DNA from: Drosophila pseudoobscura
Lineage: Eukaryota; Arthropoda; Insecta; Diptera; Drosophilidae
DNA length: 64,000 nucleotides
Reading direction: 5' to 3'
NCBI RefSeq assembly: GCF_009870125.1
Contig: NC_046683.1
Span: forward strand, 14,703,001 to 14,767,000
Position numbers and translations under genes: made by a program. The notes beneath the pieces were generated by a model. The model had not been told where the DNA came from and did no database searches. It was given only the letters and a program-made list of their open reading frames with translations. Positions 13,183 through 24,826 of this stretch are shown piece by piece (within the stretch, counting starts at the first letter, position 1; each line of letters opens with the position of its first letter).

Positions 13183-14389
13183 TCACATATTGGATGGTTT
13201 TGTGGCTTTGTAATGCAAATGTTTGGGCAACCCTGGCTGATGATAGTTTTGCTCAACTGAAGAGAGGAAAAGGAAATAGACAATGACAATGACGGTTGAT
13301 TTTGGGGAGCCACAGCCACCCCCCAACCTCCAACTAACTCACTCTTATAGACATTGTATCCACGCTCATCGGCAATGAAATACTGCGTTTGTATCAGATT
13401 GCGTCGACCTGCGATGGGCACCGAGTTGTAGCCCTCCTGCACATTGATCAGCTGTTCGCCCACGCGTTTCGTGTACAGTTTCTTATAGTTCGCCAGGCCG
13501 TTGCTCAACACCAATCTGTAGAATCGAAATATATTTATAATATAATTTAAAAAATATTTAAAATGTTTCCTCTCTCTCTCTGTCTCTTTCTGTAGTGTGG
13601 AATGTGTGGTACGTACTTGTACTCTTCGGTTCCATTGGGATGTATGACGTGATAATGTTCAACAACATAAGTGGGGGTTGGTGTTGTCGTGCCAGTGGGA
13701 TCTATGGGCCTGGGACGTGCAGTGGTTGATGAAATTGATGGTGGAGCTGGTGCTGGGACCGGTTCATCCAAGAAATAATCAAGATTTTCCTCTTCAAAGT
13801 CCATTTGCGGAAATACAGCCAATTGATCCTCATACAAAGGCCAGATTTGTGTTGCTGTTGTGGTAGTGGGTGGTGTTATGGTTGTTGTTGGTGTTGGTGT
13901 TGGTGTTGGTGTTGTGGTGGTTGTTGGTGTTGGTTTTGTTGTTGTTGTTGTGGTGGTAGTACTGTCCTCTAGTGGATTGAAGTCATCACCATCCTCAATG
14001 TCACTGGGCCAAACAACCAATTGTAATTCATAGATGGGCTGACTATCGGGGGACTTCAAGTGGCGCTGCAGCTGGACCGGCTTATTAGCCGTGCTACTTG
14101 CCCCAGACTCTGCCACAGCAGCCTCCACCTCCTGTCCCATGTCCATCTCATCGTGGCAGCCTAACGAGCCCATTGTCGCCGCATCGAAAGTCAATTTGCA
14201 GTCGATGCGTTGCCTGTCCTTCTCAAGTGTCGAACTCAACTGGTTCTGGCTCTGGCTCTGGCTCTGTCCCTTGTCCACGTTCACGTCCACCTCCTCGACT
14301 GGTGCTGCCTGGACAGAGCTCTTGGCCAGGATTAGTGTCGCCAGCATCATAGCCAGTGGCAGGACGAGCCATATTCTGTTTGATGTCAT
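13183..14389 (-). CDS. Secreted cuticle-like protein with mucin-type Thr/Pro tract (339 aa)
   Basis: Three exons: 14389-13617, 13515-13343 and 13256-13183. All have GT-AG introns (GTACGT, GTGAGT donors) and join in frame to a TGA stop. The ATG at 14389 starts a signal peptide (hydrophobic residues about 6-28, ending near AAP). It is preferred over an upstream in-frame ATG at 14569 because a TATAAATA box lies only 53 bp before it. Residues 143-179 are a Thr/Pro tract likely to be O-glycosylated. Two similar acidic stretches (YELQLVVWPSD near 120 and LYEDQLAVFP near 185) suggest an internal repeat. The C-terminal region (about 241-315: HPNGTEEYK, LVLSNG, YFIADERGYNVYK) resembles the chitin-binding RR-type cuticle fold but is divergent. 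Likely extracellular matrix or cuticle. The plus-strand gene at 18662 shares this module. No symbol assigned. Confidence 0.72.
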
Positions 14390-14441
14390 GACTGCGGGCA
14401 CTTTTCTTTGCCGTCTCTCGCTGCCAAAAGGCTCAGACTTG

Positions 14442-14449
14442 TATTTATA
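14442..14449 (-). promoter_or_regulatory. TATA box of the minus-strand cuticle-like gene
   Basis: TATAAATA on the minus strand. It puts transcription start at roughly 14415-14420 and the ATG at 14389 just downstream. This rules out the longer in-frame extension to 14569. Confidence 0.7.
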
Positions 14450-14569
14450 CGAATCGAAAAAGCTTGACGCTTCAGGCCCTGACGCTGACTGTGACTGCAA
14501 CTGCAACTGCAGCAGCAGCATCGACTGCATCATCGATTTAATCAACAGCACTTTAGACACCAGAAACAT

Positions 14570-16190
14570 TTTATTCTCTCATTGTTATAATACCGTTATG
14601 CGACGCGCGGAGAAATGGGAACAGCGAACGAGCGAACGAGAGAGAGAGACAGAGAGAGGGGCCAACGGAATGAAAGAGGATCAAAATAAAGCTTTGCTTC
14701 TGCTTAACCCTTCAGGGGGTCACTGGGCATCATCCCCCAGATAAAAGTTCTTCTCATGAAAACATTACTTTGAAAATATTTTAAAATAATTTCCTAATAC
14801 GTATGTACATAAATCAACTTCTTAAAGAGATAAAGCCAAAGTTAACAAAACATTCCGCCATTTGATTGGGGATCCCACTAAGGGATTTGTTTTAATTTTC
14901 CTACAATGAAATCTCTTCAAGTTCTAAAATACAGTTTGGAATTCTTAAAATATATATTTTATCACTAAAAAAGCTTTTATAATCGTATAAATATGTCAAA
15001 CTTACTAACAATACTCTTCTTATATTGAAGATCTTCAAATAAATAGGTGCACGATAGATATTTATTACTGATTGGTATATTTTGCTTACTATTGAATTTC
15101 TGCAATTTCTGACACCCACACTTTCGACCGCTTGGCCTTTGCAAGGGTTAAAGTGAATTTTACAATCCTGAAAGATGATGAAAATCACCCAATAAAGATG
15201 TGAAAGGGCTCAGGTGCAGGATTGTTATAAAGTTTATAATTGTTTCATTGTCTGTGGGTATGGGTGTGGGTGTCGGTGTGCTGGTGTGTGAGCGTGTATG
15301 TTTCTTCGTATCTTTTTGCTTTTTGTGTTTATGAAAGTTCATTGGCTTCTTCTATAGATGGGATATTATCGGATTGATACGATTGCTGGCACCAAATTAA
15401 TTCTGACCGAGTGATTGCCCAAGTAGAAGCATTTCGTAGCGTAGGCACTTCCCAGAAACACTTACTTGGATTCCTTATGACCCTTCACCTTTTGTTGGTA
15501 GTCTAGTCAAAGGGATTCATTATTTGTCCTATTTCTCCTTTTTTCTTGGTCATTTGAAGTACATCATTTATAATGAGATTTTCCAAGTTGAGCAAAATAC
15601 GAGTACTTGGTGGATGGTGGAGGTGATGGAGGGGCAACCAGTGGTCGCAGCTGCAGCCCGAGTCGCGGAGCAGAGACGCTGCTGTTGATAATGATGATGA
15701 TGACGCAGCAGCAGCAGGGTATGCGGGGGCGGCGACGATGAAGCTTTTGATGCCCTGTTATTTTAAAAGTGGAAGAGTATGCCTTATCAGACAATAATAC
15801 CTTATTTGTATAGTGTTTAGAAACATTTTATTATCAAATATCAAAAGCATTTAACCATATATTTTTGAGCTTCTGCAGGATTAAAGGCTAAAAACGAGAT
15901 TAATTCATTGCGGATTCATCTAGGGAACATACAAATTTCTATTTAAGAAATTGATCAAATACAGTGCCCAAAATGCCCACAATTTGAAAAATATTTGGTT
16001 CAAATTTGATGACTATTAACCACCGAACTTCAATTATTTCGCTTAGGAACAACAAGCTGTAAGATAATATATTTCTTGGTTTTTGGCAATAGTTTATTTT
16101 TGATGATAGTTTTCTTCCAAATCTACTTAGGGTATCGCCTTAGTCGGAACAAGGACCATATGGCGATTTCTTCTGATTGCTCCTCTTCTT
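14570..16190. other. Intergenic
   Basis: Upstream flank of the minus-strand cuticle-like gene and following spacer. It contains GA runs at about 14636-14660 and a GT-rich imperfect repeat at 15253-15300. No coding signature was found on either strand. Confidence 0.5.
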
Positions 16191-16418
16191 CTACTTTCTT
16201 CGTTTATCTGGCGCTTCTTCTTTGGCATCTCCTGCATCTTCTTGTGTGATTTTGTTGCTGTCGTGTGTCATAAAAGATACATTATTTCGTGAGATATTTT
16301 TAAAGCTTGATTTTCTTAAAACCGGTCCAACGCCTCTGCCCGCCTTAACCGCCTCGCCAAAGGCATTTGAATCAATCGATTGCCTGCCTCTGTGTCGTGT
16401 TTGATTTTTTCTGGACAT
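16191..16418 (-). CDS. Possible small basic protein, unrecognised (75 aa)
   Basis: A single open frame from an ATG at 16418 to a TAG stop at 16191. The product starts MSRKNQ, is rich in Lys, Arg, Asn and Ser, and ends in a charged KRRK tail. Its amino-acid composition is balanced and unlike the repeat-driven frames around it, and it stands isolated in AT-rich DNA. There is no signal peptide, membrane segment or domain I know, and no clear promoter. Its length is close to what chance allows, so it may not be a gene. The only resemblance to the 136-aa protein at 10557 is the basic MSR-type start, which is not enough to link them. Confidence 0.27.
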   Translation of the reverse strand: MSRKNQTRHRGRQSIDSNAFGEAVKAGRGVGPVLRKSSFKNISRNNVSFMTHDSNKITQEDAGDAKEEAPDKRRK

Positions 16419-18517
16419 TTTCAAGGGCAGCAGCAATATCCATTTTTTAGTTCAATTTCTATTTAATTGAAAGAAAGCCAGAACGAAACTAACACATACC
16501 CCCACACACAAAGCAAGGGAGGGGTGGTCTTTAATGTGCAATTTGTCAAAAACTTTTTTGATTTATGAGTCCACAACGGCAGCGGCAGCAACAACAACAG
16601 CGATGGCATCGAGAAAAGCAAGCGGCTGTCAAACAAGTTGTCCCAGTACATTTTCCCCTGCCCCTCCCCCTCTCCCTCCCCCTACCCGCACGGAACCAAA
16701 GAAAATTGAAAATCTCTCACACAAATTTCCATGCAAACGAAACATTTTCCCCCTTCCTGCATCTCCCTGTTCCTGTTTCGTTATATTTTCTTCCTTCCTT
16801 GCTTTTCTTTTTCTTTTCTTTTTTTTTCTTTTTTTTTGGGTACAAGTTTAATTTGATTTGATTTTTTGGTGAATGCCGCTGGACATGGCCCCCAAGGCAA
16901 TTTGTCAAGGACACATGTACATACATAGGTATGTGCAAATTTATGTACAATCTTTATTCCATATTTTGAGGCCCCAAAATAGTATACCTAATCCAATTTA
17001 AATTTGTCAATATTGAAGATTATTTCCAATCTAATAAAAATTGTTATTTTCTAAATTTGAGAAAGGAGCGACAGCCAGCATGGAAATATTTTCTTAATAA
17101 ATGCAATTAATTTATCAAAATGATATTCTGTTACTTGGTAAATAATTAAGTGAAGCCTGAAATTTTTTGAGACCCAGGAATACAGAAAGAAAATGATTTA
17201 ATTGAAAAAAGTTTTAGAGCATCGAAGGATAATAGTCATCAAATTGGAACCAGATAGTTTTCAAATTGTGGGCATTTTGGGAACAGTATCTCAAAAATTT
17301 CTTAGGCAGAAATTTATATATTTCGTTTATGAATTCACAATCTCTTTATTTTCCTTTGACCCTACAGATGCTCAAAAAAATATAGTTACATTTTTTGATA
17401 TTTTTGCTATCTATGAGATAGTTTTTACCGTACGAATAGTAGTACCATCCTACATATGTGTATATATTTTACCCTTTTTTTCAAAGTTATTCGAATTAAG
17501 TCGGATAAATTATTTAGTAAAGCTGTGTTGTCCTTTAATATGTCTTCGGATTGAGCCAAAATAATATATACAAAATGGAAATAATTACTTTAACTCATCT
17601 TTTATCGATGAAATATTAAAATTTCTGTATGAAAATGAATTATAGATTAAATATTTTTTCACTGGAGGAGGGATGTTGGCGTAGGACAACATGTATATAA
17701 TATATACATATATATGTATGGATATAAGAACCATTATGATCAACTGTACAAAATTTCAGCTCAAAATTGCCATTTTTCGAGTGTGTGGCAAACTTTTGGC
17801 TCCGCTTGTACGGCGTGTGGTTTCCATTGAAAATACTCATACTTATCTTTGAATTAATTTTACTTTGCAGCTCTTTGCATACATCCACAGCAGTATCTCA
17901 TTACCCAATTATTTCCAGAGTCTTATGCTGAATTGTTTATGGTTGCAACACGGCAGAGTGGCAAGTGCAACAAGGTAAAGTTAATCTGCTGAAGCTGAAG
18001 CTGAGACTGAAGGAGCGCAAAATATGAACAGAAATTAATTTGGGAAATTCTATAGAGAGGCGTGTGATGCGGTTGGGTGCTGTGCTCTGGTCCTTCAGGG
18101 GTGAAAAGGGTTGAACTCCAATAGGGTTGCCTAACAATGACTCATTTGAATACACAATTCTGCATTATTTTGGTATCTAAATCAGGACCAAAGCTTTGTG
18201 CTTATGGGTCTATTGTTGTCATTTTCATTTAATCGATTTAATCCCATGCTCTTACCTTAACAATAAAGCTCTTCCGAAAATCTGAGGAGCATTTTAAATG
18301 CCCATATAATTTGTTATATTTAAACATACACAAGAGTGCAGCACTCGATATTAACATTTGACCCACTTCTTGTGTAGAATCCAGTTCTTAAATCCTTATT
18401 AAGAACAATTAAGATTCGGGCCAAATCAGGTTCCATTAACCGCTTCCCAACAAGAATAAGAAAACAAAACCGATGGAATATCATAAACGCTTTTGAAATC
18501 TCTTACCAAAGAGACCA
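16419..18517. other. Intergenic
   Basis: AT-rich spacer with a polypyrimidine run at about 16790-16845 and TATA/ATAC microsatellite-like sequence at about 17695-17720. No supported gene. Confidence 0.5.
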
Positions 18518-18525
18518 TATATAAG
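18518..18525 (+). promoter_or_regulatory. TATA box of the plus-strand cuticle-like gene
   Basis: TATATAAG lies 137 bp before the ATG at 18662. Transcription would start near 18548, in an ATCAAAG context that is a weak initiator match. Confidence 0.65.
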
Positions 18526-18661
18526 AAGATTCCGATTCGAGGTTGAGATCAAAGCGAGATCAACTCAGCAACGCTTCAAACAAGATCGGAAAAGATCAAA
18601 AGAAAACTGAAAAATATATCAAAGATATAGAAATAGTTAGAACTGTATTAGAAAAGACATC

Positions 18662-19986
18662 ATGGAAGGTATATTGAGTTTGAGATTCCTCATCCTGATG
18701 GCTGTGGTATGTGTGGTCGTGGCACAGACTGCCACAACGAAGGAACCCATGAGAACCACCACCGGGAAACCTATGAAAGACATAAAGGAGGCCACAGATA
18801 AACGCGATAAACGTCAATTGGTAAGTGAGGATTGGGGATCTACAAGGAGCAAAATAGGTGAAAGCTTTCCCAAAATTCTTGGGAGATATCTGTCCGCCCA
18901 GGAGGATCTCTCAAAGAGATAAAAGAAACATACTCCTGTCTGTCTGGGAAGCTTATCCATCTGATACGATTTTTGGGATACATTCGCTGCTTGTTACTGG
19001 ACATACGCCCACATGCAAAGAGGTTTTCCATTTCCGATTTCCATTAGACATTCTATATGCGTCATAAAACCATAAATAAATAGTGAACATTCTTGTGGCA
19101 TCCCTAGTACAACCCCTGGCTTGCTTCTCAATTGCAGGGCAGCAATGTTGGTGCCGCCGCCAGCACCGGAGGCAATTTCCCCATCTTCTACGATGGAGTC
19201 AATGTGAATCCTCCCCTGCAGCCGCTGCAGCCACTGCAGCCGTTGCAGCCGCTACAGCCCCTGCCACCGCTCCAGCAACTGCAACCCTTGCCGCAGCTGC
19301 AGCCCATCACCGTGGTACAACCGGGGGCCTCCAGTGGCAATCTCCAGAGCCAGCCGCAGACCGGCTGGCTGCCCAACTTCGGACAGAACTTCGGCCAGAA
19401 TCTGCCCATCATTGGCACTTTGGTGGGCGGTCTGCCCAACCTGATCAACAGCCTGGGTCTGGGCAACCTCAATGGCGGCTTTGGCACTCTGGGCGGCATC
19501 AATCTGGGCAATCTGGGCAACCTGGGCCTGGGCGGACTGACCCCAGTGGTGGCGACACCCGTACCCGTGCCCGTGCCCATCACCGGTGTCAGTGCCAGCA
19601 ATCAACAATGCCCGCTCACCCAGAAGCTCAGCTGCCGCTGCGAGCCGCTCATCCAGCTACCCGGCCTGAAGCCCAGCTCCCAGCTCCGTGGACCCCAGTC
19701 GCAGTCCCAGTCGCAGACGCAGCTGGTTCAGATCCTCAGGCAGAACGTGCTCCGCAACGATGATGGGTCCCAGGAGCTGCGCGTCATCCTCAGCAGCGGG
19801 CATGTGGTCTACCAGCGTACTGCGAAGGATCTCGGCCAGAGCGGCTACTTTGCCATGAGGATCCAGACGGGGCGGTACTTCAACATTTACTACACTGTCA
19901 ACGACAAGGAGTACACGGTGAGGGCCGACGTCAAGGACGCGCCACCCAGCTCCGATTTCGACGAGGGGCTCAGTGGACAGATCTAA
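18662..19986 (+). CDS. Secreted cuticle/matrix-like protein with LQP repeats (335 aa)
   Basis: Two exons, 18662-18820 and 19138-19986, join in phase 0 (TTG|GTAAGT ... TTGCAG|GGC). Exon 1 encodes a signal peptide (residues 1-21, cleavage near VVVA-QT) and ends after a dibasic DKRDKR site that could be processed. Exon 2 gives a PLQPLQ repeat (about residues 76-107), a Gly/Leu/Asn-rich stretch, PVPVPVP, three Cys (QQCPLTQKLSCRC), then a C-terminal module (DGSQELRVILSSG ... YYTVNDKEYTV). That module aligns by eye with the C-terminus of the minus-strand gene at 13183-14389, suggesting divergent local duplicates. A TATA box and an AATAAA signal bracket the gene. Probably an extracellular structural protein; exact role unknown. 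Confidence 0.78.
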
Positions 19987-20243
19987 AAACCGTGCAACGG
20001 ACTGTCTGCCCATGAGTATCAAGTATTGAACGAGGAAGTAAAAGGAAATTAAACATCTGGTTAAAAGACTTTCTCCGATGAATGGGTATAACACTTGAAT
20101 GTCCTCAATCAACATCGTCTTGAGCGGCTCCAATCTTTCCTCCCCACATAATCCTCAACGTTCATCGCATAGCCACTTCTTCAAAAAGTATACAAATCAT
20201 ATTATTTTTTTTTTTTTAGAACTAAAACTATAAACTAGCCGAA

Positions 20244-20249
20244 AATAAA
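20244..20249 (+). terminator. Poly(A) signal of the plus-strand cuticle-like gene
   Basis: AATAAA, 258 bp after the TAA stop at 19986. It gives a short 3'UTR. Confidence 0.6.
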
Positions 20250-21172
20250 ATACACAACAATGAAACACATTTGTGGAAATTGTCCCGCTGGGGATTGAAG
20301 TTGCAAAGACAAACATTTATGGGCCAGGACCATAAAGTTTTCTGGATGTTGTTTTTTATTGCCGCAGTTGGTGTTGCTGGGGAGGAACCAGCCAGGGCTA
20401 ATCTGCCTTGGGTTGTCTGAAAAAGGACTTTGGAGAAAGACTCCTTAATATGTAATTACAACGTCCGGGCAGGGCAGGGCAGGGAAGGGCGAAGGAGTCG
20501 GAATCGGAATCGGAATGGAAGTCTTCTTCCTGCCTGCCACTGCCACTGCCACCAGTTGAAGCTCCTGGTGGATGGTGATGGTGAAAAGACAGTGGCTCAA
20601 AGACCTCAATCTCCGAATGGCCAAATGGAAATCAAGCCGTAAAATGCAATGTCCTCTACCCAGCTCTGCCCTGCCCCTCAGTCCCCCGCCATTCGCTCCT
20701 CGTTTCAGTTAAGAGCTTTGCCGAGCGGATGCAACTCGAACGAGGATAAGTTCTGCAATGAGCCGGGAACAGGATGACCGGGAAATGGAAACTGCAGGAT
20801 ACTGCTCGGAACAGCATTAAGCCGGCAATGCGATATAAAATTAAAAGTTCGCCTTTGTACTTCAGCTCGGAGCACAAGCTGCACCCTGAGGGTTCTATTT
20901 GACCTTTAATACCGCGTGCATTCAATGAAAGTCGATGTACCAGTTTTGTCAAATGAGTGCGCTATTTATCACATATCACAGGCCACTGGTAATTTGGATG
21001 CCAAATCAATTACGAAGTCTGAACAAACCAAAGTTGCATTGGCGTGTGGCATTGACGAGAGCCGCCTTAGAACGGGGCCAGCGCATCGGAGTTCTTCTGA
21101 AAGAAAAGAGAAGACAACTTAAGAGCATTGAAAAGACTTCGGTATAGCACAATAAATACCTTCCGACAGGAT
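20250..21172. other. Intergenic
   Basis: Spacer with short GGGCA and GGAATC direct repeats at about 20465-20520. No supported gene. Confidence 0.5.
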
Positions 21173-21565
21173 TCACGAAGACCAACCACCGTACCCCTTG
21201 CAAACACTCCACATTGTTGGAGGCACCTCCTCCTGGGCGAAAACATTTAACAGCACATAGTCGATGGCCCCAGTCCGGCCTTCGGCCAGCTGTTTGAGAT
21301 CACTTTTCTTCAGCCGCAGTCCCAGCTTCTTTAGCACGCGATACGAGAAGACTTCCCAGTTCTGAAGACGGCGAGAAAAGCTGGAGACCGTGGGATAGAA
21401 CTCCAGCCTGATTGAGGGGCAGATCTTCTTGAGGATCTCTGCCACGGGTCGCACGTCGGAGTAGGTGTCCCGACGGGAACGCCAGTTCAGGGTGATACCC
21501 TCGCTCTTCAGCCACAAATCAAGCTGAAAACGTTCGCGTTTTGTCAGCTCACGAATGGTGCCCAT
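21173..21565 (-). CDS. SPEF1-type calponin-homology domain protein, copy A (130 aa)
   Basis: A single-exon frame from ATG at 21565. The protein is almost wholly one domain resembling the CH-like domain of SPEF1/CLAMP microtubule-associated proteins. It shows a W-L helix (residues about 13-22), DVRPVAEILKKICPSI (about 38-53), YPTVSSFSRRLQNW (about 57-70) and VLKKLGL with a short tail. SPEF1 relatives act on axonemal or epithelial microtubules, so a sperm or ciliary role is likely but inferred. It is over half identical by eye to the plus-strand copy at 26529. Both begin M-x-x-IR-x-L, which supports this start. The upstream flank holds a block shared with that copy and a DRE-like ATCGAC/ATCGAT stretch near 21855. 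Confidence 0.75.
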   Translation of the reverse strand: MGTIRELTKRERFQLDLWLKSEGITLNWRSRRDTYSDVRPVAEILKKICPSIRLEFYPTVSSFSRRLQNWEVFSYRVLKKLGLRLKKSDLKQLAEGRTGAIDYVLLNVFAQEEVPPTMWSVCKGYGGWSS

Positions 21566-21760
21566 TTTGACGCTCAGAAACTATAATTTTCCCACAACTA
21601 ATACTTCAAAACATCTTTGGTTTAACCGAAATACTTAGAAAAGACGCGATATTTCGTCTGTTAAAACTAATACAATTTTGTTTATATTTTGTTTTTTTCG
21701 AAATTTTTGAATCGAAGTGTATCTTACGGAAGTTGAAACTTTTGTGACTGCTCCAGAGAA

Positions 21761-21810
21761 AACCAGAGAAACGGCAGGCTGTCATAAAATACTAGATGGA
21801 AGGGATTTTC
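21761..21810 (-). promoter_or_regulatory. Conserved upstream block of CH-domain copy A
   Basis: Read on the minus strand, this contains TCCATCTAGTAT, then TATGACAGCCTGC, which also appear in order upstream of copy B (26312-26360). It sits about 200-245 bp before the ATG. Probably a retained promoter element, or 5'UTR, from the duplication. Confidence 0.6.
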
Positions 21811-24188
21811 TGTGCTAGCTGGGTTTTGTTTTTCCCTACGAATCGAACCAACTATCGACATCGATGATGTCTGAATCAGACCCTCTCAGATTCAGGTTCA
21901 GATTCATCACTGTGCCCTCCTTGTGCACCCTCTATTGCCACACTCTGTTAAATATTGCATGGCCGAAGCGATTGGTTGGGGTTGGGGTTGGGGTCTGGTA
22001 ACCGCTTCCTCAACTAATTCACCCGACTGTGGCATATGAAATCTGTTGTTGTTGTTAGACAGTAGGGAATGGCGCGGCGTGGCGTGGCGTGTGGCATGGG
22101 TCTAGGGGCGAAGCACAACCGCATTGCTCTGTGTAGACGAAAGTTTTCCGCAAATCATAAATGGGCCCAGGACACAGGACACAGAACCGGACCGGACGGG
22201 ACGGAACCCTGCACTCTGCAATCGTCAAACCCTAAACTTTTAAAACTCCCCTTAAACTTCCGCACACACACACACACACCCCTCCACCCCCTCCTTCCTG
22301 ACAGCCCACTTCCGCCTCATTGGTTATGCCAATTGGGGGAAAATTCCCAGGCAGCAACAATTGAAATTGCCGGACTCGTTGTCGAGGCGGGGGAGTTTGC
22401 CATTTGATGGAACTTTAAGCTGCAGCTGACTACTCGCCCTCCCTCTCCCATCAATCCCTATGGCCGGCGGTAATTACATATTACCAGATGACTACCATTA
22501 AATGCCCCCCAATGCCCCTGCCCCTGCCCCCGCCGCTACCACTAACGTTGGGGGCTTAAAGCTAGCACAGAAGTATCTTTAAGTGGTGCCGAGTTGCACC
22601 ACGCATCATTAAATCGACTGAATGCTCCACATTTGGTTCGGTTTGCCGACTGCAGGACCGGGCCGGGACTGCATCCATTAGCAGAAATGACCAGACGGGG
22701 CCCAGAGACCCAGACCCGTCGCAACCGCAGACCAACGTGAGTGACCAGCGAGAGCGAGGCTCGTGACTAGACAGTGTCCGACGGTCTTGCAACACCATCC
22801 AGCCCACGCCGGATGACCTATGGCAACGTGACAGCGCTCCACGGAACGCCCCTCCTGCCGAAAGCTGCCGCATTGTGTGGCCAAAAAGCGAAACCGCAAT
22901 TGAGCCTGGAACTGGCCCCGCAACACGGGGCAAGTCCGAGAATCAGAACACACAGAGCCAAAACCCGGAGCTGCAATAGAGCCCCACAACCTATTGGCAA
23001 CGGATGCGAATCGAGAGCGGAAAGCGTGGCAGGTAGCTAGCTGGCTGGCGTTGTTGCCGTTGCGCGAAGAGGGTAAATCAGCCAGAGCCAGGCACCATGG
23101 AAATGATTAAAATGTATTAGCCAGAATTAAGTTGGTTACGCAGGGAAAGCGAGACGGAGGGTGCGCCGTGAGGGGAGAGGCGCAAAGAAGGCCGGACACA
23201 CAGATACACAGATCCACATAGTATTAAGAGAGGTGGCCTGAGACCTCCATCTAAAGGGTGGGAGAGGCAAAGACCGAGCCAGTGCATTGGTTTTGGCCCG
23301 TCCGACACATGTGAATGGCCAAAAAGCATGCAAAACATTGGGCTGCTTATGGTTATGGCTTACGGGTTCTTTGAGGTTAGTTTGGGCTGGACTGAGTAAC
23401 TAGTTTTGCGACTAATGAATGTGGAATTCAACGGAGTCCTTGCGGACCCCTAAGCTGAAAGTCACCCATAATTTCTATTACGTATGTTCCATGGCTTATT
23501 GCGATCTATTTCCCCACAATAATCTATGCTTTCAACCAGGTTTCTTTTCACTTACTTCATTACCCATATATTTATATAATGGTTTTAGTTGAGTTATACA
23601 ATTTGGCTTAGATTAGGTTCTCAAAAGGTTTTACAATATCTTACCATATCTCTCCCAAGGGGAGACTAACAATGAGATTATTACGGATTAATGGTTGTAG
23701 GATGATATTTGTAATATATAAAACTAAAACATCTACCATTTCCTGATCTGATGAATACGTTATTGATGGCTAATTTTTATATTATGGTTTTTGTGTGCAT
23801 ATCTAATACCCCTAAGGTCTGTCGACTCTCCTTATTCACAGTCAATGATGAGCTTGCAATTCCAAAATATTGAAATCACTGAAGGGTTCGCGATTTGGTT
23901 AGTGATGTTTTCGAAACTCCTCTTCGAAATCGTATCCATTTGTATATTCTGTCCTGATTTGCTGAATACTTTTCGGCAGCAGATGATGGACTCACGGACT
24001 CGGTCGTCTTTGGTTGTCTTTTTTTCAGAATGGTTTATAAAAGGTGAGGGTCATCTGGCTAGTTCAAAGGAAGAACGATTATTATTGTTTACAGACTTGG
24101 TACGGATGCTCGGATCTAGATTTGGTATATTTTTCTGAGAGAATTGTGGATAATTATATGTAAATTCTGGAGGTGTAAACATACTGTA
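21811..24188. other. Intergenic
   Basis: About 2.4 kb between copy A and the gag remnant. Features seen are a GGGGTT repeat near 21977, a CA run near 22263-22278 and GC-rich sequence at 22540-23050. Several overlapping open frames in the GC-rich part run on both strands and look like composition effects. No gene supported. Confidence 0.5.
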
Positions 24189-24826
24189 TTAGATGTATTG
24201 AGGTTTTTGTCTGTAATTGTGGTTGTTCTTATAGTTAATGTTCGATCGATGTGCTGGAATCGGTTTTTGGTTCGATGTACCAAATTCCGCTGTGTTCTGT
24301 AGTCTTGTGATCCGGTCTAGGCCAGATGGGAGGTCTGTTGGTGCCCTCATCCCTAGGAAGATCTCCTCGTAGTCCCCTTGACCGTTGGCTATTTTGTACA
24401 GCCATGGCAATCTGGTCTTGTATGGTTCCCAAATCTCTTTTATCGGCATAGTGCAGCGTAAGGCATCTGGATATCGCCTTCCAATTGAAGGGAACATTAT
24501 AGCACTCTAATGTCGTATCTGCTTGCCCAATGATCTTGTTGCGGACTGTAAAAAGTATTCCAAAATATTTTGGAGTACCTTCCTGATCGTCATAGAGCGC
24601 AAAAATCCTATCAACTGCTTTTTTCCAAGAGCTAAATTCAGATCGGACACCGGAAAACACTCGAAGAAGTTTCACAACGTCTGGAATTCTATCCAAGTCG
24701 TTCAAATTTCCACGATATTCAGGCTTGATTATTATATCGGCGAAATTAAGAAAGTCTGAATTTGGGTAGGGAGTGTGTTGGGTCCTTCCAAGTATTTCGG
24801 ATAGCATAGTTGCTAGTTCTGTCATG
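24189..24826 (-). mobile_element. Decayed Ty3/Gypsy retroelement gag fragment
   Basis: An open frame on the minus strand (24825-24235) begins at an ATG. It carries family-typical phrases such as DVVKLLRVFSGVRSEF, TVRNKIIGQADTTLE and FNWKAISRCLTLHYADKRDL, which I recognise as the capsid region of Drosophila Gypsy-class elements. The gag-like frame is lost after about 24480, where a second frame overlaps (24497-24189). No protease, reverse transcriptase or integrase follows, and I could not identify long terminal repeats, so this is a dead fragment. It sits between the two CH-domain genes and probably inserted after their duplication. G-rich repeats at 25115-25200 upstream might be part of its leader, but this is unproven. 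Confidence 0.72.

Noticed and set aside
14390-14569. 60-codon N-terminal extension of the minus-strand cuticle-like gene
   Set aside because: It would include the TATA box at 14442-14449 and bury the signal peptide.
14091-14744. 217-codon plus-strand frame
   Set aside because: It overlaps the signal peptide and first exon of the minus-strand cuticle-like gene and has no start signals of its own.
19083-19763. 226-codon plus-strand frame and two minus-strand frames
   Set aside because: They are shadows of the LQP-repeat exon of the 335-aa gene; that gene has a signal peptide, matching splice sites and a conserved module.
22540-23050. GC-rich segment with several overlapping frames
   Set aside because: Frames are open on both strands without recognisable motifs, consistent with base composition alone.
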